DNA from: Mesostigma viride
Taxonomy: Eukaryota; Streptophyta; Mesostigmatophyceae; Mesostigmatales; Mesostigmataceae
Assembly: GCA_009746045.1 (NCBI GenBank)
Contig: RPFO01000080.1
Location: 10,251,013 to 10,315,012, forward strand
Reading direction: 5' to 3'
DNA: 64,000 nucleotides
This document shows, in pieces, positions 35,801 through 45,995 of the stretch (positions within the stretch are counted from its first letter, which is position 1; every line of letters starts with the position of its first letter). The notes below the pieces were generated by a model. The model was given only the letters and a program-made list of their open reading frames with translations, did no database searches and was not told where the DNA came from. Both the position numbers and the translations under genes were made by a program.

Positions 35801-37499
35801 TAGTTTAGGCCCTATCTAAACCAGGCCTATCTACCCTGATTGTCAATGCATGGCTGATCGCTTGGGATTGGCCGCACATGCATGAAGCTAATCGTAGTGA
35901 ACTACCAAGTGGCCTATCTCATGGAGGGCTACTACCAAAGGACAAGAAGTACAGTGCTGCAGCTCGAGGTACCAGTTTAGATAGCCCACGAGTCTCGTGT
36001 GGATTTACGAGTTATCTCTTATCAGGCAACATGTTTGAATACTACTTATTATTACTGCACTTCGAGCAAGCTTTTTTATTGTTTCCGCGTGTCGAGCGCG
36101 TGTGACCCCAACCTGGAAAAAGAACCCAACCTAGAAGAAGATTTATAAAGGAGGGTGACCTGGTGGCGCACAGCTTAGCGACACCACTTTGAGTGTCCAC
36201 CCCGCCATATGGGACACGGCCGATTATCGACGCAATGAGCTACGCATGGAGACATGGATGTGGCAGCAATGTCCTACCCCCCCTAAATACACAAGTGGAC
36301 ATGATGGTGATATGCTGATGTTGATGTCCTGATGAAGATGCGGAAAGTTATCAGATTAGATGTATAATTGACTGCATGGAAGTCGCTCTACCTCACCACC
36401 CCACCCCACCCCACCCCACCCCACCCCACCCCCCCCCACCCCCACCCCACCCCACCCCACCCCACCCCACCCCACCCCACCCCACCCCACCCCACCCCAC
36501 CCCACCCCACCCCACCCCACCCCACCCCACCCCACCCCACCCCACCCCACCCCCATACCACCCCCACACCATGGTCACCCTTGCGTGGATGCCCCGCTCG
36601 CTGCAGATGGATCCTGGCGTGCCCCTGGTGTACGCCGGCTTTGGCTGCCTGATGGTGACCAGCCTGCTCAGCTACGTGTCCCACTCGCAGGTATGGTGTG
36701 GCATTTCTCGCGAAACTCCTGTGATCTAAACATAGCGCCCTGTATCTGAACATGCTGTCTCATGATTTATAATAATTTATCTCTATACACAATGTAGCAG
36801 TTGAATAACCAGCACCCTGGTCCGTGTATCTGAACTAGTCTACAGTTAGGCCCGCGCCTAGACGCATCAGCATGGACAGCCATGCCAACGCTTCGTTTCC
36901 CTCGCGGGGCCTTAGTGGTGAGGAGAAGAGGGAAAGGGGGCGGGGCAGCTTCCGCACAACTCGCAGGTGCTTTTGTTGCAGGGACTTCTTGTGGGACTGC
37001 TGGTATTTTTATGTTGCAGGTATTTCCTCGAACCCTTTCATGTATTCCTGCCCACCAGATGCTTCATTGCTTCAGTGTCTCTTTGCTCGTTCCGGGGTGG
37101 TGGTTGTGGGAAGGGGGGGGAAGGGAGGGGTTCACCAATGCAACTAGCCAACTTCTGTGCACAGCCTCTGGCCTGACTTATGAACGGTTCTTTGCCTGAC
37201 TTGCTAGTAGTATGCCTATACGTCTAGTTGCCTGACATGCTGTGCCGATCTGCCTTGCTGCCGGCCTTGTTCCTACGCGGCAGGTGTGGGCAATCCAGTC
37301 CGCCGACGGCATGCGTACGCTACAGGTCGCCGGCCGCACCAACCGCGCTGTGGTGGAGTTCAATCAGGAGGTGGTCGCGATGCTGCGCTCGCTCCCTGGC
37401 AGGGCGCGGGCGATCCCGTCGGCGCGCGCGGGGGCGGCCGCGACGGCAACCGCGGTGGCCGCGTCTGCAGCCATCATGCCACCGAAGGAGGAGAATTGA
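23598..37499 (+). CDS. CCS1: CCS1/ResB chloroplast c-type cytochrome biogenesis protein, nine coding exons
   Basis: CCS1 is the ResB-type subunit of plastid System II, which carries haem across the thylakoid membrane and attaches it to cytochromes f and c6 with CcsA. Deduced exons are 23598-24815, 26918-27178, 29329-29454, 30832-30903, 33177-33314, 34267-34334, 35373-35529, 36607-36690 and 37284-37499. They join in frame to 779 aa. The first about 75 residues look like a plastid transit peptide and are followed by about 190 residues of Pro/Ala/Ser-rich low-complexity sequence. ResB-type features follow: IGTVIPQ-like GTVIPQ, a membrane span with [13 protein letters not shown], then [21 protein letters not shown] with a candidate haem-related His, a lumenal domain, [12 protein letters not shown] and [18 protein letters not shown], a last span and [10 protein letters not shown] with a conserved His. 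Eight introns total over 11 kb and are full of tandem arrays. Seven use GT-AG; intron 7 uses GC-AG (AAG|GCAAGT at 35530). The stop is TGA. It looks intact. Confidence 0.93.
24985..25160 (+). repeat. 47-bp tandem repeat in CCS1 intron 1, derived from the exon 1/donor junction
   Basis: Four units start at 24985, 25032, 25079 and 25125 with GGTACC(A/C)GGTGAG-like sequence, then CTTGCTTGTAACCA. The real exon 1 end and donor (24809-24836) read GGTACCAGGTGAG, then GGGCTTGCAACCA, so the units look like copies of that junction. Another copy, GGGTACCAGGTGGTTGCAAC, is at 25258-25277 just before the GGGT array. Confidence 0.8.
25282..25431 (+). repeat. (GGGT)n tetranucleotide array in CCS1 intron 1
   Basis: About 37 nearly perfect copies of GGGT. 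The strand could form G-quadruplexes in DNA and in the pre-mRNA. Frames through it encode only Gly/Val/Trp repeats and are not genes. Confidence 0.95.
26361..26730 (+). repeat. 27-bp minisatellite in CCS1 intron 1
   Basis: About 14 units of CAGGTGGGCAACAACCTG followed by a GTAGGTGT-like spacer. The period is a multiple of three, so all frames stay open without coding meaning. Each unit carries CAGGTGGG, which resembles a 5' splice site. Confidence 0.9.
27160..27725 (+). repeat. 97-bp tandem array duplicating the exon 2 end and its splice donor
   Basis: GACGTCATGAT followed by a CAG|GTAAGGGTGGG donor recurs at exactly 97-bp steps. The GT dinucleotides fall at 27179, 27276, 27373, 27470, 27567 and 27664. 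The first is the real exon 2 end (MIPQ). The others sit in the intron with the same exon tail of about 18-20 bases. The last unit decays after 27680. Confidence 0.92.
27815..28345. repeat. Clustered GAGACAACCAGCGCAGG repeats in CCS1 intron 2
   Basis: At least eight copies of GAGAC(A)(A/G)CCAGCGCAGGC occur between 27815 and 28205, arranged as an irregular tandem of about 60 and 110 bp units with ATAGTGACCA(A/T)GGTATCAAA spacers. A fuller copy in the opposite orientation is at about 28240-28337. Confidence 0.8.
29785..30216 (+). repeat. (GGCATGA)n heptanucleotide array in CCS1 intron 3
   Basis: About 60 copies of a 7-bp unit with scattered A-to-G changes (GGCGTGA). Long open frames on the minus strand here only reflect the repeat. 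Confidence 0.95.
30905..31030 (+). repeat. About 40-bp repeats at the start of CCS1 intron 4
   Basis: Three or more units of CTATTTATAGTCCCTGTAGG with a CCTATTCATTCC spacer. Copies of the donor context TCGGTACGGCC recur at about 31014 and, as TCGGTACAGCC, at about 31222. Confidence 0.7.
31397..31512 (+). repeat. 35-bp tandem repeat (three units) in CCS1 intron 4
   Basis: Units of TAGTAGTATGAGA(A/G)GAAGATG followed by CCTGTC(T/C)CCTATCG. Confidence 0.85.
31620..33030 (+). repeat. (CCCTCG)n hexanucleotide array, about 1.4 kb, in CCS1 intron 4
   Basis: Over 200 copies of CCCTCG with interspersed CCCCCA/CCCTCA variants that become frequent at the right edge. The same motif forms the pyrimidine tract of this intron's real acceptor (CCCTCGCCCTCGCAG at 33162-33176). 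Frames of up to 525 codons are open through it on both strands and are not genes. Confidence 0.95.
33087..33112 (+). repeat. Pseudo-acceptor: duplicate of the CCS1 exon 5 start
   Basis: CTCAGGTGAATGACCCTCTTC lies about 90 bp upstream of the real acceptor and exon start CGCAGGTGAATGACCCGCTT (33172). It is a nearby duplicate of the 3' splice junction. Confidence 0.75.
34010..34050 (+). mobile_element. LINE 3' end remnant in CCS1 intron 5
   Basis: CCCAACGGAGTCATGTTCC is followed by a (TAAT)n tail, which is the same terminal signature as the LINE copies at 9791-9833 and 12949-12988. The flanking CCAAGTGGATGATC on both sides (about 34000-34013 and 34050-34063) looks like a target-site duplication. 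Confidence 0.7.
34325..34665 (+). repeat. Degenerate repeats of the exon 6 donor (GGGGATGTGAGTGGC) in CCS1 intron 6
   Basis: After the real donor (GGGGAT|GTGAGTGGC, GT at 34335), similar strings recur near 34385, 34411, 34460, 34520, 34553, 34600 and 34650, spaced roughly 25-60 bp apart. Confidence 0.65.
35139..35163. repeat. Poly-C run in CCS1 intron 6
   Basis: About 25 consecutive C residues. The length is likely unstable or imprecise. Confidence 0.85.
36396..36553 (+). repeat. (CCCCA)n pentanucleotide array in CCS1 intron 7
   Basis: About 31 copies of CCCCA, about 50 bp upstream of the exon 8 acceptor (CTGCAG at 36601-36606). It extends the pyrimidine-rich region of that acceptor. Confidence 0.93.
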
Positions 37500-37639
37500 G
37501 CAATCGGGATGGGTGGGAGAGTTGCCCACCCTTGGGGGAGGACGAGGGGAGCTGAATATATGGGGGTTGTGGAGAGGCCGGGATTGACTGCCATTGAAGG
37601 GAAACGAGGGAAGCTGAATTGGGGGCGGGGGGAGGAGGG

Positions 37640-37770
37640 GGAAGTAAGGGGAAGTGAGGGGAAGTGAGGGGAAGTGAGGGGAAGTGAGGGGAAGTGAGGG
37701 GAAGTGAGGGGAAGTGAGGGGAAGTGAGGGGAAGTGAGGGGAAGTGAGGGGAAGTGAGGGGAACGGAGGG
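37640..37770 (+). repeat. (GGGGAAGTGA)n decamer array downstream of the CCS1 stop
   Basis: About 13 copies of the 10-bp unit starting about 140 bp after the stop codon, so probably in the 3' UTR or just beyond. A poly-G run follows at 37868-37888. Confidence 0.9.
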
Positions 37771-37929
37771 GAAGTATCAAGTGAGACAACTATGTAGGAC
37801 GCATGGCGAGAGTGGTGTCAACGAGGGACATTGAGTACCCTCGGGGGGGGACGAGAACGATGGAAATGGGGGGGGGGGGGGGGGGGGGCGAGAGGGGAGT
37901 TGATTAACCCGGTTAATTAATGAATTCAT

Positions 37930-38152
37930 TTTAGTGAGACAACTGTAATACGCCGCACATTTGAAAGTGCTGTCCTCTGGATTTTTGCCTTTGCACCGTG
38001 TGCAGTTCTTGGACGTTTGGAATCATGGGCATGGCTAACGTAATGACTGACTAGATAGACCTTTTCAGTGGTTTTCCATTTGCGGGTATTTCCTCGTAAA
38101 TGGTGGGAGAGCGATCGCAGCCGAATGGTGCTCACCACTAGACACTCCCGGC
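37930..38152 (-). mobile_element. Right half of a GAGACAAC element, split by the LTR retrotransposon
   Basis: It is the reverse complement of about 13675-13875. It ends on the left with GAGACAACTGTAATACG, so the family may have short inverted tips starting GAGACAAC. The other half is at 45659-45900. Confidence 0.7.
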
Positions 38153-38852
38153 TGTAACGACTAAAAATGTTGTGTTTGCAACAGCCTCAGTATCAACATT
38201 AGCGTGAAAAGATCTTTATACCTGGGTTGGAGTCGCGACAGATAACTTCACGTCCAGAGAAGCAATGAAGATGGATCTTCAACAGTTAAGGGAATGAGTC
38301 CCCACCCTTGTTAGACACAACAGACAAGTTATATCCAAGTCGACTATCTGTTGAAGTTATAGTTGACTTTTGGCAAGGGTTGTTTGATTGATGAAACAAG
38401 GAAACCCTTGAATTACACCATAGCTTTAGCTCTCACGTACGCACACATGCACGGCCGCCACAATCAGTATAAAAGTCATCGTGCACGCAGAGTCGGCTCA
38501 ACCCTAACCCGAAAGAACCAATCAAAAGTGAGGATCACTCAAGGTAAGATCCTGTCCTCAGAATCCACAACACAGCACAAGGCCAGCACTACAGAATCTC
38601 CGTGACCTGGAACCAGATCCACCAGGTACGACAGTCTTAAAGAGAATCTATGACTGGCTGAACTAAACCATACAAAGTACCCCACGTGGATCAGGCCACG
38701 ACCAATGAGGGTAGAACAATAATTCGACAGATCTCAGCAGGCCCAATATCAATCATACGTCGAAGCCTCCTAACTATCCAAATAATTGTCCCCAAGAACT
38801 CATAATAAGGTCACCAGTAGGAAAACTTTGGATGTAACATTTGGTTGTTACA
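38153..38852 (-). repeat. LTR (3' LTR in element orientation)
   Basis: A 700-bp direct repeat matching 44959-45658, TGTAAC to GTTACA. Confidence 0.93.
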
Positions 38853-40363
38853 TATCTCCCCCTCAAGACAGGAACTCCCAGTTCCTAGAAGCCAAGAAGA
38901 ATAAACAACAACCTACACAAGAACAACACAACAATAAACAGGAAGTCCACCATCTCTTGGGACAAGCAGATGGGTTTTTACATCCCTGAAGCCAGGGCCT
39001 CCTATCTCATAAACATCTAGTCACAGGTGCTTAAGGAAGACAAGTCACATCCTTATCCACTACAAGCCCAGATAATCACAGCAATACGGGAAGTCATCCC
39101 GTCATCATTCTGGAATTCTGGAACTCCGGACTTGAACAGCAGAACTGGAATGGAGCCCCCCCCATCATCCATCCTGGAATCCCCCCCTCACACCACAATC
39201 CAAAGCCCCCCTTTCCTTCTCAGCCCTGTTCCTCACAGGCTATACCAATCCCCATTCAGGCCACCTTGCCATTGGGTCCACACATGGGAAACTGCCCCAC
39301 CACGTGGGCCAACTCTGGCCAGTTCCTGCTGACCTTCAGCACCATGCAAGTCTCAGTAGCCCCTGCCACCATCTGGACAGCATAGCGGAAGCATGCCCCA
39401 GGAGAGGAGCACCACAGACTGACTCGCCGGGTCCATCACCCAAGTAGAGGACGTCTTGTGCCTGCTCACCCCTGATCTGTACGCTCACCAGAACTGCAGA
39501 AAGGTCTTGACCACAGACCACTTAGCACCTATCAGGGCACCAGCACCCATAGTGGCATCAGACGGACCCTAAGTTCCACAGTGTACTTGGGGCAACCCGG
39601 GATTGCAAAAGAGGTAGAAGTCTCTCCCATACTCACTGGCTGCAACTGAGTAAATGCCTCCTTCAAGGCCTCAGGTAAGGCTGCTAGCATGTCCTGCCCC
39701 TCAGTAGGCCTCATATCAAACTCAGGTCCTGGTGACAATGCATACATCCTATGCAGCAGATGAGCCACAAAAAGGGAGCCACTCTCATACAGGCTGGTGT
39801 GCATACATGAACCACGTCTTAATCATACCAGGCATCAAGCCCTAGGTGAACAACTCCATATGTCATATGTCGGGGTACAACACAGAAGTCACTCTCCATG
39901 TGCCATCCAGGCTCAGATCCCCTCAACTATCCTCAGAAGCTGGTCACCAAGATCTGGATGTCATCTCAGCTTAGTCCCACCAAACTCCCCCAAGAGTCCA
40001 TCCCACTCAACTCAGATCCCAGTCAGATTCGATGAGTCCACATGAATCCAGGAAGGAGTCAACAGGGTCAAGGCACCTAAGCCAAACAAGGTGAGGCCAC
40101 TCCAGGTTCTGGGACACCACCCTCCCTCAGCTAGAGTCCACGGGTGAAGGACAAGCCTGACATTCCCAGGGATAACGGGTCATCCACAGGGATCCATGCC
40201 ATGAATACTGACAGCTCTCACTGCTTGATCAGGGCAGGAAGCAGAGTGTCATGTAGCAAGGCTAACCCTCTATACAGCCAACCCCCCATAATTAACTTGG
40301 GCTGCCAGGGTCCAAGGCTCATCAGGTCATAGCAGGCTGGATGGATGCCAAGAATGCTCAATC

Positions 40364-40675
40364 CTAACACAGGGCTGGCATGAGCTTCTGCTGCAGCAAG
40401 TCCAAGGCCCGCTGACACCCGGCAGTCCACGCAAACTGGAACGAGGAAACGTCAACAGCGCCCCAGGTGGAAGTGCAGTCACCAAGAGACAGGAGCAATC
40501 CAGCAGGAAGACGTCGCCAACAGGGTCGCCTCATGAAGAGCAAGGTTATCTCAGAAGTACGCCCATGAGGCCGTGGACAGGGTTGTCTCCAGTGGGTACC
40601 CGTCAGCAGGTTGGGGAGATGCAACAAAGCACAGCCAAAATAGCCCACCGATGGCCAGCGAAACCAGGATACCAT
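40364..40675 (-). pseudogene. Degenerate RT/RNase H remnant of the LTR element
   Basis: A short minus-strand frame contains FQFAWTAGCQRALDLLQQKL, which resembles the segment joining RT and RNase H in Ty3/gypsy polyproteins. Frames around it are broken by stops. The assignment rests on one motif only. Confidence 0.4.
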
Positions 40676-43230
40676 CAGGTTCTATGAGGATAGTCAGGGA
40701 TCTATGAGGAGACCCAGAAAAGATGAACTGAAATCCCAAGGTGTCTCCACGCTATGATCCTCATAGATCTCCTCCCCACCAGAACAAAATTTCCCCCCCT
40801 CCAGTCGCACCCACAGGAGTAAGAGTGAGGTAAAGCCACATCTCCTTAGTAGCTAGTACTCTCAACCCATAGCCAGTGGCTTTTTATGAGCCAAGGCACA
40901 CTATTTCTCCATAAGATGCCTGGGAAACCATCCACAGCCTTGATAGGGATAGCAAAAGATCCGTAATGCCTCACCAGCATTATGAACGGTATGCCCCAAC
41001 TGGTAAAGCGTAGCACACGCTACCCCATGCAAGGTTTAGACGCAGCCCAATCCCCTGCACGCCCTGCTCCCCACACAAATCCCCCTCAGCATAACTGGTA
41101 AACTGGAGACTACCAGCATGCCTAATAATTCCACCCCTCTGCGTAGAATAAGCTGTAATAATCCTGGTATCAACTTCCCAAGATTGACAGCATAACCTAG
41201 CAGGAACAAACGCCATGGAATACGCATAAGGACAGAGGCCCAGCCAACCATAGAAGGGTGGGGGAGGCCTGTCTCTCAGCCCACTGACCCACTGGTGGCC
41301 TGCAGGGTCTCTCTATAACGGCGTCCTATGCACCTCATGACTAAAGATGGGATGGGCACTACAGCAAAGTGTCCAAGACGGAGTTGCATACAGGGCAGCT
41401 TGAGAGCAAACTGAAAGCAATCACCAATCAGGCAACTGATGTGCTCAAGCTTGGCAGGGCCCCCAGCAACAACATCACTCCCCGCAACCATCCAGGTGGC
41501 ACTACCATGCAAGGTAATGTGGGCATTAGGATCGAAGGAGCCCAAGACAAGGTTGCACAAGTAGGGCAGCATAAGGGTATGCTGGATGAGGCCATCAGTC
41601 ATCAAACAGATACACCCTCAGCTTGGCAGGGCCCTAGCAAGTAGACTGAACAATGTCCCCCTAGTCAAAGCATGGAAGGTAGTATCCATGTTCGTGAACC
41701 ACGTAGACTGCCAAATAGTATTAATGTCAGTGTACCACGGATACTGATGCATATGAGGCAGGTTGTAAGGGTGGTAAAGGGCTGAATGGGTCCCTCAACA
41801 AACCCACACCTCTAAGCTCATGTGAGCCCCCGCCCAGCACCCAGTAGTCCAACTCCTCAATTAAGAGGCAACGGAGTGGGCACCATTGTCATCACTGTCA
41901 TGCCAAAGATTCCAGCCGGCCCCACAGTTGTAGCTCCGTTGATCCCGCCCATCATCCAACCCACAAGGACATCCTACCCATGCAAACATGATGCCAGACC
42001 CCCCGTGCAAGCAGTCCTATTCATACAACCATCATGCTGTGCAAGCAATCAGCTCAAGGGCGGATGGTGTACTATCAAGACAACAAGCCATCCTGGCACC
42101 ATGCAAGCAAGGATAAGTCCATAGCAGGGCAAAGCAAGGGTAGGAGGTTACTCATCTGCACACGGCTGGCTTGATGTCCACCAGCAGGCAGGACCCAACA
42201 CAGCGTCAGGAGCAGGCACCAGCATTACAGATACGCGTCACTTGGGCGTCCCCAAGTCACCAGAGTCCCAGCGGCCACCATGCAGTGCTTGATGAAGTCT
42301 CCACCATTGAGTGCTTGCAGTCACCACCAACAGCACTAGTCAACCACCAGGATACTCTCCAGCGTCGCCTCCATGCACCATGTCCGCCATTGACAAGTTA
42401 CCAATCCCCCACTGGCCTCAAGTCCCCAATAGGCTACTGCCACCACGCCCAATCAGCGTTGGACCACCCCCACATGTGGGTAGTCAACACAGCGGTTGCC
42501 TGACTGGACAACCAAGACTAGCTGCTTGCGCCGGTCACGCGATGGGGAAGTGACTAAGCTGCTTTAAGGAGGCCTGGGACGGACACCAATGAGCCTGGCT
42601 CCAGAAGCTGCTTGGAAGAATGACCACATGCTGTCAACTTCCCGGACTGAACGTCAATCAGCTGCAAGAAGGAGCCCGCAACCTTCACTATGGCACTCAG
42701 AAAAAACTGCCTAGTAGGCAAACCACAGACTGCCAACCTGTCAAGACAGCTGACTCTATCATGGCTACTACCAAGTGCCAGGTAGCCAGAACTCCTAAGC
42801 CTAAGGAGTGACAAGGGCCTGAGGTGGTCCAACAGCCAGCACAACTGCCCAAAAGTCAAGAGAATGGGCCTAAAAGCGCCTTGCCCAGTGTCAAAAATTC
42901 TGATCTGAGAACTATATCAGATATATTCACAGATAAGAACTATGACAGCAGCCCTGGTGTCCATACTTGCTGTCCTAGTGCACCTCCTAGGCCCAACAGG
43001 GGCCATCTGCCAACAAGCAGTGGTAACCATCATGTCCTCGGAGAAGTAAATGTGTGGTCACAATGGTCTGGCGCAGGTAAGGGCCCCAACTGGCAAGTGA
43101 CCCACACCCCACTTGTAAGGGGACGTTGTCAAGCAAGTGGTCCACCCCCTCTGGGAACATGTGTCAAAGGACACCGTCTGGCAAGTGGGCAACCCATGCA
43201 AGAGACCCCTGGCAACTCATGGGTGCTCGT

Positions 43231-43620
43231 GTGATACCCTCCGGGGGACAACCTACTGCAGGTATCCCGATGTCCCCTGATGTGGTGGCATCTACCATGC
43301 CATATGCCTCCATGATAGCATCTGGCAACCCTTTGGCAGACCTGGGATATCCAACTCATGTGATACCCTTTTGGGGACAACCCACTGCAGGTATCCCGAT
43401 GTCCCCTGATGTGGTGGCATCTACCATGCCATATGCCTCCATGATAGCATCTGGCAACCCTTTGGCAGACCTGGGATATATCCAACTCATGTGATACCCT
43501 TTTGGGGACAACCCACTGCAGGTATCCCGATGTCCCCTGATGTGGTGGCATCTACCATGCCATGTGCCTCCATGATAGCATCTGGCAACCCCTTTGGCAG
43601 ACCTGGGATATCCACTCCCC
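43231..43620. repeat. About 130-bp tandem repeat inside the LTR element
   Basis: Three units start near 43231, 43360 and 43491 and carry GGTATCCCGATGTCCCCTGA and CATGATAGCATCTGGCAACC. They lie in the 5' part of the element (minus orientation). Confidence 0.85.
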
Positions 43621-44938
43621 CGCAGAAATTTTCTCAGGGTAACTAGACACAGCTGTCCATGTATGATAGTGGAAACCCCGTACCTGCTGTTGTTCTGCCC
43701 TGGCATGTGTGATGCCGTCTGGAAATTACATTGCAGACAGCCAGGATGTCCACTCCCCCGCAAAAATTTGCTCAGGGTAACCAGACGTAGCTGCCACCAA
43801 TCTGGACCACTCTGGACAACTCCTAGGGAGCTCGCCCTTTCCATAGTACCATGTTGATAGTGGGAACAACTCAGATGCCGTTGTTCTCCTCCCCACCAAA
43901 ACCAAACCACCATCCACGTGGGAGGAACCAAAGCTCCACCTAGAACGCCTCCACTGTCATGTTGCTCAACAAGAAAAGGAAGAGTTTCCCTCACAACTGA
44001 AATAAATGTTTGGCGACGCGTGAATTAAGAACGTGCCACAGTCCTTAAACAGCTAGGGTAGGCTGCCCATGCAAAAAGAAAGGCAGCCATGAATCCCTAC
44101 TGTCCGCTCATCCGGAGCCACCCTCAAAAGACACGAGGTGTAACCTGAGCCACACCGTAACAATGTCGTCAAAGAAAAGCAGCACCGGGAAAAAAACAAC
44201 CTGAGACAGCGACGTAGTCAGGCGGTCGCGGTGGTGGTCGTGCGTGCAGCCGCAACCCGGAAGCCGGGTGATAGGTGCCGTCGGCAGCAACAGTGCGTCG
44301 GCTCAGCCATAACCCGTAGCGCCATGTCAGCCTGGCGGAAAACAGAGCCGGCAGAAAAAAAAAACAGCTCCTAGCAGGATTCTGGAGCCGGACCTGCTGA
44401 GCTACTGGACCAACACTCCGCATTGCCCTGCTCGAAACGTAGCAACACTTGCGTAATGCTAATATATAAAGATGTTTGGAGCTAGGAGGAGACTGCGGCG
44501 TCAGCAGCCACGACAGACAGGGCGGTGGTCGGACTTCAGCACGATGCGGCCAGCCAGCCGACAGCCCGTAAGTAAGTACGCTTGTCTATGAAATATTGCA
44601 CGAATCCAAATAGTTGACGTCTGGGAGTAGATGAAAAAACCCTTTCATCACCGGTCGTCCGTTGAGCTGCTAAAGATGTGGTTGCATCTTCAACTCTCTT
44701 ACTTCATAACGGTGGTTGTGTCTCCGGGTTACTCATCACTCCATGGGTCGCGCATGCCGGACTGGGGAACGTTAGAGACTTGTGGGCTCAAGGCAGTTCT
44801 CAGAGCAAGACTGTCACATAAGGATGAGTCACACTCTTAAAAACTGTCCGAATACACAGCAAAACGTACCCTCTCTGGGTCTGGCAAGAATTCCATTGTT
44901 AATCGTGAACTAATACTGTCAAGACAACCAACACCTAG

Positions 44939-44958
44939 GTAGAAACCTCCGATACCAA
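44939..44958 (-). other. Primer-binding site of the LTR element
   Basis: On the minus strand TTGGTATCGGAGG follows the 5' LTR directly. It resembles the TGGTATCAGAGC primer-binding sites complementary to initiator methionine tRNA. Confidence 0.7.
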
Positions 44959-45658
44959 TGTAACGACTAAAAATGTTGTGTTTGCAACAGCCTCAGTATC
45001 AACATTAGCGTGAAAAGATCTTTATACCTGGGTTGGAGTCGCGACAGATAACTTCACGTCCAGAGAAGCAATGAAGATGGATCTTCAACAGTTAAGGGAA
45101 TGAGTCCCCACCCTTGTTAGACACAACAGACAAGTTATATCCAAGTCGACTATCTGTTGAAGTTATAGTTGACTTTTGGCAAGGGTTGTTTGATTGATGA
45201 AACAAGGAAACCCTTGAATTACACCATAGCTTTAGCTCTCACGTACGCACACATGCACGGCCGCCACAATCAGTATAAAAGTCATCGTGCACGCAGAGTC
45301 GGCTCAACCCTAACCCGAAAGAACCAATCAAAAGTGAGGATCACTCAAGGTAAGATCCTGTCCTCAGAATCCACAACACAGCACAAGGCCAGCACTACAG
45401 AATCTCCGTGACCTGGAACCAGATCCACCAGGTACGACAGTCTTAAAGAGAATCTATGACTGGCTGAACTAAACCATACAAAGTACCCCACGTGGATCAG
45501 GCCACGACCAATGAGGGTAGAACAATAATTCGACAGATCTCAGCAGGCCCAATATCAATCATACGTCGAAGCCTCCTAACTATCCAAATAATTGTCCCCA
45601 AGAACTCATAATAAGGTCACCAGTAGGAAAACTTTGGATGTAACATTTGGTTGTTACA
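44959..45658 (-). repeat. LTR (5' LTR in element orientation)
   Basis: A 700-bp copy of 38153-38852. Confidence 0.93.
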
Positions 45659-45995
45659 CCGGCCAGTTAGGCTCGAAACACAAGCCCTGATCAAGCAAGC
45701 TGTTTCCGGCCCCACCGTCTAGGTCATCTAGTCGCTCTACACGTAAGCCAGCCATAATTTCAATATACAAGACTACACATTTCCATCACCATTCATATTC
45801 ATCATCCTGAACCACTCGAACACGCGGACAAGATAGCGGCAGGCTCGAGCTACCATGGTCCGGATTCTCCCGATTTCTGGCCTGCGCTGGTTGTCTCCAA
45901 TTGATAATACGCGGGAAAGATCACGGCAGGCTTGAGCTACCATGGTCCGGATTCTCCTGATTTCTGGCCTGCGCTGGTTGTCTCCTTAATGATAA
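45659..45995 (-). mobile_element. Left half of the split GAGACAAC element plus an extra terminal copy
   Basis: 45659-45900 is the reverse complement of about 13422-13670 and ends with GGCCTGCGCTGGTTGTCTC. A second, slightly diverged copy of the last about 85 bases follows at 45910-45988. Confidence 0.75.

Larger units (their letters stand above)
38153..45658 (-). mobile_element. LTR retrotransposon, 7.5 kb, minus orientation, coding region degenerate
   Basis: Two 700-bp LTRs (38153-38852 and 44959-45658) look near identical, begin TGTAAC and end GTTACA. The 5-bp target duplication CCGGC flanks the element (38148-38152 and 45659-45663). Orientation is minus. Just inside the right LTR the minus strand reads TTGGTATCGGAGGTTTCTAC, a primer-binding site of the initiator-tRNA type. 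Just inside the left LTR it reads the polypurine tract GAGGGGGAGATA. The 6.1 kb interior has no long open frame. A minus-strand remnant at 40364-40675 with FAWTAGCQRALDLLQQKL resembles the RT/RNase H boundary of Ty3/gypsy elements. Matching LTRs imply a recent insertion, yet the interior is broken, so the copy was probably moved by a related active element. Confidence 0.88.

Noticed and set aside
38468-38475. TATAAAAG in the LTR as an element promoter
   Set aside because: It is on the plus strand, while the primer-binding site and polypurine tract place the element on the minus strand.
38363-38605. 80-codon frame present in both LTRs (also 45169-45411)
   Set aside because: Identical only because the LTRs are recent copies; wrong strand and no domain.
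41822-42859. Frames of about 100 codons in the LTR element interior
   Set aside because: Pro/His-rich, on both strands, without gag or pol motifs.
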